Source: Isohypsibius dastychi (lineage: Eukaryota > Tardigrada > Eutardigrada > Parachela > Isohypsibiidae). From it: 11,731 nucleotides of DNA. Made by a program: the position numbers and the translations under genes. This document shows positions 1-9,600 of the stretch, one piece after another. How positions within the stretch are numbered: the first letter of the stretch is position 1; each line of letters opens with the position of its first letter. The stretch covers positions 1 through 11,731 of the forward strand of contig JAQIWT010001241.1 of assembly GCA_034696485.1 (NCBI GenBank). The letters run 5' to 3'. The notes below the pieces were generated by a model that saw only the letters and a program-made list of their open reading frames with translations, had not been told where the DNA came from and made no database searches.

Positions 1-496
1 CGCTCCGCTCCATGTGGATAAATCGGCGCACTTGTGCCCTCAACGAAATTCGGTCATAACGGTATGCTTTACCGTAACAGCTGGCTAGCGAGCAGCCCAT
101 TCGGTTGTGCGGCAGACACTCCTGCTCACAACTTTATTTGAACAGATCTACGATTCTACGGCAGGATATTTTCATTCGGCTGAAATCGTTTTGTTGAATG
201 TCCAGTTTGTTGAAGCTTCACAGCCGTGCAAGCCTGACTGCTCCCCAAATTCATTTCCACTCTCACCGCAATTTGCTCAATTTTATCTGGTTGTGTTTGT
301 ATGTGTTGACAGGCTCTCCAGATATTTGAAAGGCGAAAGAATATCCGCTGGTCAGTTGTTTGAACTTGGCATGCATTGATTTTCCCATTGCGCCTCGGAT
401 GTTATTACATATGTATCGTATCGGGCAATAATATCTTGATGGGAAACTGTCCACAACTTCCGTTTCGGAATTGACATTTATCAGCAAACGACGGAA
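1..496 (+). other. 5' flank / 5' UTR of the protocadherin gene
   Basis: I see no convincing coding exon here. Several ATGs (near 12, 63, 207, 300, 371, 399, 411, 437) precede the chosen start at 497, so if this stretch is transcribed unspliced it would carry upstream ORFs. A 6-bp hairpin, ACGGTA (59-64) with TACCGT (70-75) around a 5-nt loop, is visible. No clear TATA box was found. An open frame at 107-379 has no recognisable domain and begins at a GTG, so it is not annotated as a gene. Confidence 0.6.
475..484 (+). promoter_or_regulatory. candidate 3' splice site upstream of the start codon (trans-splice or 5' UTR intron)
   Basis: CATTTATCAG lies 12 nt before the ATG at 497 and resembles the TTTCAG-type acceptors used by this gene. 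In nematodes such a site just upstream of the first ATG often receives a spliced leader. It could equally end a 5' UTR intron or be chance. If used, it would remove the upstream ATGs from the mRNA. Confidence 0.35.
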
Positions 497-603
497 ATGG
501 ATTTCTTTATTGTTTTATTACTGAATTTCGGACTTGTTTTTGCCGGAAAAGTCTATCCGGTCGTCGAAGAACAACCTGATGGCACTTTCGTCGCCGATGT
601 CCG
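497..603 (+). CDS. exon 1: signal peptide and start of EC1 (residues 1-36)
   Basis: The ATG has G at -3 and G at +4. A hydrophobic core (FFIVLLLNFGLVFA) gives a plausible cleavage after A16 (V-F-A). The mature N-terminus KVYPVVEEQPDGTFVADVR matches the protocadherin EC1 opening (Y-x-V-x-E-E-x-P-x-G-T). The exon ends at CG|GTAAGA, phase 2. Exon 2 completes an Arg codon and the EC1 strand continues without a break, which fixes both start and donor. Confidence 0.85.
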
Positions 604-3600
604 GTAAGACATTTTTAGCTGCTTTTGTTTAATACCACCTGTATTTCTAAAAAAATCCAGTTTGAATTTTTTTGAGACGAAATGTGGAAGTTTCTAGATT
701 TTATTTTTTGTCATGTTACTGTTTGGGTATTTTCTAATCATTATTTTAACGTTTTTTTACAAGAACAATTTCATTTGTATATTTGCCTCATATTTCAGCG
801 AGCAACTTCCTTAAAACCTGAGCTGCTGAAAATTTTCTAGAATTTATTTTGCATCTTTTTTTGGTATCTTCTAATGATTTTTCCAACATTTTTTCTCTAG
901 ATTTATTTCAATTGTATATTTGCGTTATGTTTCAGCGAGCAACTGCCGCGGAATTTGAGCACCAAATCCGATCTGAAATTTGGCTTTCTACGCGGTTATG
1001 ATAAAAAAGGTTTTTTCCGAATAAATGAATCAACCGGGATAATTACAACAGCGACTAAACTGGACCGCGAGTCGCTATGTCCACGCGAGGAGAATAATTG
1101 TTATTTCGATATTCCCGTGATCACGTTGCCTCTCCACCAGTTCCAAATCATCCCAATTAAAGTCGAACTACTGGATATAAATGATAACGCTCCGAATTTT
1201 GCTCAGCGAGAAATGCTCTTGGAGATCTCGGAAAGCCAGCCGGTTGGGACGAAATTCCAAATCTCCTCAGCCAACGATGCCGATTTGGGCAAATCCGCAC
1301 AGATTGAATATTCATTAAAATCCGGCAAAGACATTCCGTTTGTGATAATTAACAGCATTAACGGAGAAACACAAGACGTCCACTTGCAATTAACTGCTCC
1401 ATTGGACAGGGAGGCCAAGGATTTCTATGCATTTTCTATACTTGCTCAGGATCAAGGTGTTCCCGCGCTCGTCGGCTCCATCGACATTGTCATCCAAGGT
1501 GAGTTTTACGTATGAATGCATTGTCTTGATTCGCATGCCATATGGCCTGTATTATTAATTATCAATTGTTTATTGACTAAAATCAACGCCGGCAACGACA
1601 AAGGTCACAAAAAACCGTGACGAAATTTTTTTCTGTTCGTGAGAGGTAACACTCCGTGTGAGCAGTTTTTTTGGATAAAATAATAGCCGTGAATCACTTT
1701 TTTGGTCTGTGTGGAAATTATGAGATTGTGCAGAAGCGGAGATCTTGATGATTTATGGTGCAATATGACGGAAAACGCAGTTGCAGCTCATCATTTTTAT
1801 TTATTCAAATAGTATTCCAACCCCCTGCCCAGATAAACTTGCGATTTTTTGTTTTCGAAAAGCTGCATATGGTGGTCAGAGTTTTTAATGGTCAAAGACT
1901 CCTGGCAGGATACTGACAGATCTCGGTAATAAATCGTCGTGCCGACAGAGAAAAGCCCAGAATATATTATCGTTTTCTAGTGCACACTCCAGTTGCGAGA
2001 GGCGTTTATTTGCACTAAACTGTATCTAATCTTAAATATATCAAAAACAATTGATTTTTCTCTCAGCGCATAAAAATGTGTGACACAAAAACGAATACGT
2101 TTCCGGCCATATAATTAGGCCAGCATTTATTTGGCAGCCCCGAAAATTTGAAACGGAAGCAATACGTGACTAGGCTGGCTAAAATATCGCCCCACTAAGG
2201 CTTGTTTAAAAATTCAATGTTTCCTTAACTGACATGGGAAAGTTGGGTAAAGTACAATTACGTAGTTCCCAATGGGAATAATTGATCGATTATGGGTTCC
2301 CTGGTCAGAAACCGACGAGAATTTGGGGACCGTTGATTTTTGCATGTAGAATGCCTTTTCGCCCCAAGTATCTATTTGGTCTGATCCTGACGTAATATTT
2401 AGGCCTTGGGAATTGTTCTAATGGACGCTAATCAGGTCTCTGACAGACTCAGTTATTCCACTGGCATTTTTCCGGACAAAATTATTCTTTGGCTTTTTCC
2501 TTTTCAATCCCCTCTAAAAAAAGAACACGACTCATTTCCTCCAACCCAGGGGCCATTAATTAGCCCAGCTAACGAAATGAAAACTGAGAAGAGAAAATTG
2601 GTGGAGAGTAATCAAATATTACATAACGTATGATGATTTAAATTTTACTTGACACATTCGTAACGCTCATTTTTCAACACGACCTCAAAAATGATGTGCT
2701 AATTTTCTCTTGATTTTTTCAGTGATGGACGCTAACGACAATGCCCCAGTATTTTCCGAATTAAGCTATGAAGTGCGCGTTCAGGAGAACGTTCCTCGCG
2801 GTACGCGAATCCTTAAAGTTCACGCAACGGATGCCGATTTGGGTCGCAATAGCGAAATCACCTATTCCATTTCATCAAGCACGTCCAAATTAGCTCGGGA
2901 CATTTTCGATATCGACAGCGAATCTGGGGAGCTCTCGCTCAAATCTGAGCTTGACCGAGAAGTGAAAGATGTTCATAAAGTCTGGATCACCGCTAAAGAT
3001 CGCGCTGTCACTCCACTTGAGTCGACAATTCTGGCAACAGTCGTGGTTGACGATCTGAATGATTTTCCTCCTTTGATTGATATCTCCTATTTTCCACCGG
3101 AAGCCAATGCGGCATTTATCGCGGAAGATGCGCCAGTTGGGACCTTTGTTGCGTTGGTGAGGTTAAAGGACGCGGATGCCGGAAATAATGCCCTTGCTGT
3201 TTGCACGCTTAATAGTGACTCTTTCGAGCTGAAAGAACAGTCGGAGTCTACCTACGCCATTGTCACGAGCCGGCTTTTGGATCGCGAGAAACGGGAAGAG
3301 TATTTACTCGAGCTCACCGCCAAGGACCATGGTAAACCAGCTCTTGAATCCAGGACTGCACTTCAGGTTGTTGTTGGAGATGTGAACGACTCCCCACCGA
3401 TTTTCGATCGTTCGACTTATATAGTTAAGATCAAGGAGAACTCACCACTTGGTATGTACGTTGGTCTTGACCCAAACATCTTCGGGTCATGTATCGGGTT
3501 TCTAAAACAACGTTAAATTAAAATTCCCTGTAATGCAGAAAAATAAAATTCAGAGCCAATATTTGTTTTTACAAAAATATTTTGGATTTCTAACATAACC

Positions 3601-6600
3601 GGCACTTGGATTTTCCGCATATTTCCGTCCGTTTATAAATTAAAGTTATTGATTTCTAGGAAATTTATAGATTTGATTTAATTTGAGAAAATAAAACGCT
3701 GTGCCGAAGTTTGTTGTACAAGACACATTTTAAATGCCTGACGTGACTTAAAATTTCCGCATATTTCTGTCCGTTCCTTTGGCAAATTTGAAATTCCTTT
3801 TCAGGAATGGAGATGGTGCAGCTAAAAGTCACTGATAAAGACTCGGCGCCGGAAAACCAAATAGTGCAGTATCGGCTATTAGAGCCTTCCGCTCTATTTA
3901 ATTTGGATGAGAAGCGCGGAGTCCTCTTTATCCAGAGTCAACTTGATCGTGAAACATTGGGCGACGTAATGCAATTCACCGTGGAAGCATTTGATCCCAC
4001 CCAGCCCACCCAGTTTCGTTCCCAAGTCCCAGTGGTTATCGAAATAATAGATGAGAATGACAATAGTGAGAAATTACATTTTTAGACAAAGAATCATTTG
4101 TTTGGACGAAATAATATTTTTCAGCCCCAATATTCGCCAGCAGTGTTTTCGAATTTGAGATCACCAACGACCTGAAAGGCGGTGTGGTCGTGGGAAGCGT
4201 ACATGCCACAGATGCGGACTTGGCCAACAATGGCATAGTCAGCTATCATCTGAATAGTACGGACTTTATCATCAATCAAACCTCCGGCGATATTGCAACT
4301 GCCCATGACATTTACGTCAATGATGCTCGACAAATCCAATTAACGCTCATTGCAAAAGACGCTGGAGAACCCAAGAGGTCCAGCTCGGCTCAAGTCTTTA
4401 TTACCATTGCTAATTCAACCGCAAATCAACTGGCGACCCATGGACATAACCCACTCACTTTCTTCCTGTCAGGAACCGGCCTTCCGATTATAATTGCTCT
4501 TATCGCCGTTTCACTTTTACTTCTTGGTAAGTCAAGACGACGCTTCAGTAACTCAAATAAAAAAACGAGAAAACTATCAGAAAATTCCGAACAATTTTTG
4601 AATGTTTTGCAGATGAACTTATTTGGTAATTTTTACTTATTTGCCAGTTATTACTCATTTTATCTCTTATTTGTTAACTTATTCATGAATTTAGTTTTGA
4701 TAAACGAACTTCTTGTTCATAATAAACTTAAAGTTGTTCATATTCATTTAAATGTTATATTGTATTTTTTTAAGATATAGCATTTTTGCAACATATTATG
4801 AAATAATTATTTATTACATCATTATTTTTTTTAAATGGTTCGAAAATTACGAATTTGCATGAATAACTCCGGATTAAATGACGTAAAGATTTTCCATGAT
4901 TTTGACAACGGTCAGTTGTGAACACAATTTTTTACAAATTTACGTTTTTGTATCAATTTTGTTTCTTATTTCCCAGCATTTCAGAATATTCTCATTTGAT
5001 TTTTTTGTGAAGGTGTTGCGGTTGCGTCGGTCATTTGTTACCGGAATAAATCCAAAGATCAGAACAACATTTACAACGTCCGAGCAGAGACCGCACGTGT
5101 CTTCCAGAAGGGTTCGAAAAGCCAGTTAGCCAACGACGGGGAAAATGGTTTGGGCGCACAAGGGAGCGAAACTGACTCATGTCATCGCGACTCGGTCGAC
5201 GAGAAATATGCTAGCTGGGTATTCTCCTCACAAAGTCCACCCGTCAGTTCCTCGACAAAATCCTCGCGCTGCTCATCGGCTTCGGCCAATACTAATCGCA
5301 ATTCCCTGCTGAACGTAAGTTTACTAGGAGAGTGGGTTACTCGAACTCAAAGCCAGGGCGCATAATTTAAAATCCAGGCCAATTTCGCAATTTCCTTGAG
5401 CCTACTTGATGAAAATTCAAATTCACCGGGGAACTGGGTTGTTTAAAGTGTAGCCAGTTGACAACTCCACATCACACTCCTCAGATTTTCCATTAATATC
5501 CAATGCGGTTTCTTTCCACTTTTTCAAACATATTTTAAGAAGAATGCCGGTCTTTCATTCCGGTTTTTATTCAACACGAGCTTTCGACACCTATTTGTGG
5601 TCGCAACAATGAAACACGTGTTGAAAAGCCGGCTTGAACGCTTTTTTCTTGTATTGACAAATGAAAAAGCCATTGAGTCAAGAAGGAATAATTTCATATT
5701 TCATAGACGTTATTATTGACCAGTCGCCCAGTTGTACTTATACCAACCGGAAAGCAAATAACCCCCTTGGACGGGCCAGATGATACGTTACATGTACAAT
5801 ATTTATATTAGCCATACCGATAATTTTCTCGGCTGTTTGTCTAGTTTTACTTGCCACTTTGTTATTATAAAGCGTCCCGAAACGAAACGATGATGAAAAC
5901 AGGCTTTTTCATCAGGGGAATGCAGTTGATTGTAGAAAAAGTTGCGGTAACCTCCATGGCCTGACCTAAATATTGACCATATGTCGAACATGTATATGAT
6001 TAATATTTTTATGGCCCATAACACTTTGCCGTAATTTTACACTTGTCTGCCGGTAAAACGTGAAAGATCGCTCTATAAACTTTACAAAAACCTTCCATAA
6101 ACATCCATTAAACACATTTTTTTGAATTAATTCACCACATTAAAAATTCCAAAACACCAAAAATTTTAGAGATTATTTTCAGTGAGATTTATTTTGATAT
6201 TGCATTCAGGCAGAAGGAATAAATTTTCGGTGGAATGTCAGGTGATAATCGGGTTGTTTTCCTCTCTTTCTTCCGTGATTATGCCGCACTCCATAATTCA
6301 CCTTATCAATATGTCTAATCGCATTTTATTCTCCGTGACATTCATAATGGGAATATCTTCATAACTCACCTTGCCGCCATGCAGTCCCGCCATAGTGGGG
6401 ATCAATATTAACGCCTGACTGTCCGGCGGGGCGTATGCTTAGCATTAGGCATTAAGAATTGACGAGGGGCCCACAGGGAGCCCATCGTGCTCCCGTTCCC
6501 CGACGGAAGTAGATTGAGAAGTACACTTGACTGTTTGATGTATCCATAAAATGCACTGAAGGAAGAATGCGCGGCGAAAAAGCCAGTCCACGTATCTCTT

Positions 6601-9600
6601 TAATGAAATTGATGAATATTTAAATATTGACACAGAAGGCAAAGCTGGAAAGACACTTTTTGGGGCGAAATCGATATTGATTATCTCGCGTATAAAATGT
6701 CCGTTGGTCTACATGTTTTTGGGGGAGAAATTTAAAAAGCAATTCGCCCCGGCCGATGAAGTATATTGAGGGAATGGAATGTATGCCACTTTAGAAGAAT
6801 AGAATGGAAATATGAGCTCAACCGCAATTTCATCCTCTCGCAAATGCAAATTTCCAGCCCTTTGTCGGGCCATGTTTCCAGCGCCTCATCAAACTGTCAT
6901 CGATTGAAGCAGGTGAAGAAATGGAAAATATATCCATTCTCTCTTTGAGGCCATTTGTATTTATTTAAGCTCAAGTTTATCTAGCCGCATCCATAACACT
7001 AGTTCATATTAAAGCTGAACGAGCTTCAACTCCACTTGCTCCAGAAATGGCGCTGGCCGGAAAAGTGTCCGATGATTGACCATCGAGAGGCTGGTAATGG
7101 TAACCTGATCTGTCGATTGTCAAAACAAGCCCAGAAATCCATGCTGCGGATTTTCTTGTTTTCCTCCATGGGAATTAGTTGGGGGAATGCGTATCGCTTG
7201 CAAACTTGAGTACGGGAGCTAGAAAAGGTCAAGAAAAGTTCGACTGAAATATTTCGTAATCCATAAGTATTATCTTCTAAAAATGCTTCTTATTTTGAAG
7301 TTAAAAAATTTTAGAATTTCTGGATTTGTGGTTTTTGGTGAATGTTGATTATTCTCAAAGTGCAGGATGATTGAACAGATGCTTAAACGCAAATTTAGGA
7401 AAGTGATTTATTTTTGCTTTAAGGGCTTGATTAATTATTCAGCGGAAGAGGCGGTCAGCAACCGGGTGATCCAAAACCTCTTTTATTGCACGCCTCTGAC
7501 TTTTGTCATATTGAAAGAAAGGAAAGATATCAGCATCAAATCGATATGAATGTCAAAATTGTTGTTCTCGATATCCTGTGGTCATTTGAATGGAATAGGC
7601 TTTAAGGATGAGAGATCGCTGGGTGGCTGTTCGGATAATCCCCTTCCCTTTTCTTCTGCTTAAACTGTGACCTTTGCGGTCAGTAAATCCGAATTAGATC
7701 GATCCGGAACTTGTTTACCATTTCACATAACATCGGGAACTGACATTCACATCTTCAAAAATGTCATTATCAAAATTTCAGTTTTATAAATCAAAAATCC
7801 GTTTAATTTTGTGGCGTAAAAATTAGTACAAATAGGGCAATTTTTGTTTATCATAGTAAAGTAAATAAGAGTTCAGAATGTCAGTTTTGAGACATTTTGT
7901 TTGACGATCCACTCGATAATACATTTATTACACGGGCGTTTTAATGGGCGATTAATTGTGATTGATGATGATTATGGAAAGTGCAAATGAAAGCTACATT
8001 TTGTCAGATGTCTTTGACAGCTCTGAAGAGCGGAAGAGGGAGGAAGTTTGAGCTCATAAGCAGGACATTGATAAACTTGTTTTCTTCCTCTTTTCGCGCC
8101 TGGAAAACTTGAGCTGTGGATGAAATCAAGCGCAGATTGCTTCAACGCACTACAAAGTAGGATTATCAAAAAGTCATTACAAAAGAAACATGATAAAGGA
8201 AGAGTGTTTGCTCTTCGCGCTTCCAACTGGGATTTAGGTCAAATTAAAAAAACTCTTTCAAAAACTCTCAGAAATCAACTCTCTTGACTTTTTTCACTGG
8301 ACTTCAAAGCGAATTGTGTTTGCTGGGTACAATTACGAAAAGGCTTGTTCGGGTTTTTTATTAAATTTTAGATTCAAGTAGATCGCAAAAAACGCATCGG
8401 ATTTTAAAACTAAAATTCTGATCGGTGACATAAATCGCTCCCGGAAACAAACCCATTGAGCAAACAGAATCAAATCCCAATTTGTGAAAGACCTATTTGT
8501 AAAAGTAAACTTTTTCGTGTACAATTGCAATTTAAATTAGCAGTTGACCTGGAAATGTTTCGAAAAATCCACAATAGGCAAATTCGATTTCAGAATCATT
8601 CCCCGTGTAGAAATATTCTGACAGGATTATATTTTTCAGGATTATGGCAAAGTCATCAATGGGCCCATAATTTACGACGTCGTCAATGAAGAATCTGCTG
8701 TCCCATCCACGCCGGGGAAGAGCGTCCAGACCTTTCAAGTGAGTACACATCCGAAGCAGCTTAACGATGCTTTCCAATGAAAAATTCTTTTTCTCTCCTT
8801 AATGTAATAGCTTTTCCATTTTCACACTAGGCTAAGCTTGGGCCTCATTTATTAAGTCAATTAGCTGACACCTTCCAGCCCATTAAGCTTGATTTATTTC
8901 CTGTTTGATACATTATGGCATTCCCAGAATTCACTTATACCCCTCATTCACCTCGAGGCTGTTGTTCCTCGGTTTGGCGATTTTCTTTAATGAAACATTG
9001 TAGTGGATGGATACACTCATTTGACTTTATAATTTCTTGACCAAGTATTTGTAGCGTATCTGACGCTTTGTTTTCATCTTACAGTTGGCTAATCAGCTAC
9101 AAAAGACGCTCGATGATGGCGGAACTGGGGCGGTTAGTGAGGAGGATGATGATGGGGGTTTTCTTAAAGCTCAACGATCGGTGATCAGAGGTAAATACTC
9201 GATAGTCTGATATATACTCTGGGACCATCTTCTCCTACCCTCTTCCTCCTCTACTCTTTCTCTGGCTTTCCAAAAAAGGTAATGGGTCTCTTTTGTGTTC
9301 TGTGTTGTCTTTTAATATGAACCTTCCGGTGTGGTCGGGTCGGGTCAGTGGACGCATATATGACGCTTTTGTTAATCGGTGAGAGTTTTCACAAAATATT
9401 CTAAGAAGCGTAAGATATTTTTGCGTTGTTATATTGATAATAATATCAAGAAAACACAAAAAATATCATGAAAGATAAATAAATTAATGAAATGAGAAAT
9501 ATTGCACATTTAGTATGCAACATTTTGAAGTTCATATTTTTTATTGAAATTGAATTAGTGTTATAAAATTGCGTTGTTATCTATTAAATTATGTCAAACA

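Larger units (their letters stand above)
5315..8639 (+). other. intron 6 (3325 nt), no gene recognised
   Basis: A phase-0 GT-AG intron in the cytoplasmic-tail region. Open frames on both strands (for example 5803-6024, 6445-6642, 7026-7232 and 7972-8226 on the - strand, and 6182-6364 and 7367-7549 on the + strand) are short, lack recognisable domains and are not supported as exons. Three inverted-repeat or hairpin regions are listed separately. A long first intron of the tail could house enhancers or alternative exons, but the sequence alone does not show any. Retention would add VSLLGEWVTRTQSQGA and a stop. Confidence 0.7.

Noticed and set aside
107-379. 90-codon open frame upstream of the protocadherin start
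   Set aside because: It begins at GTG, shows no recognisable domain, and no splice join in frame to exon 1 was found; exon 1 has its own good ATG and signal peptide.
4603-4613. TTTTGCAG as an alternative acceptor within intron 5
   Set aside because: The sequence after it does not complete the membrane span, while the acceptor at 5012 gives a typical protocadherin juxtamembrane region in correct phase.
4896-5129. Frame reading RLRRSFVTG across exon 6
   Set aside because: It is out of phase with exon 5 and loses the hydrophobic VAVASVICY half of the membrane span.
6360-6520. tRNA or other standard RNA gene in the GC-rich patch
   Set aside because: The hairpins do not form a cloverleaf and no anticodon arm or box A/B pattern was seen.
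7972-8226. 84-codon - strand frame in intron 6 as a nested gene
   Set aside because: No recognised domain, no splice or promoter support, and low-information composition.
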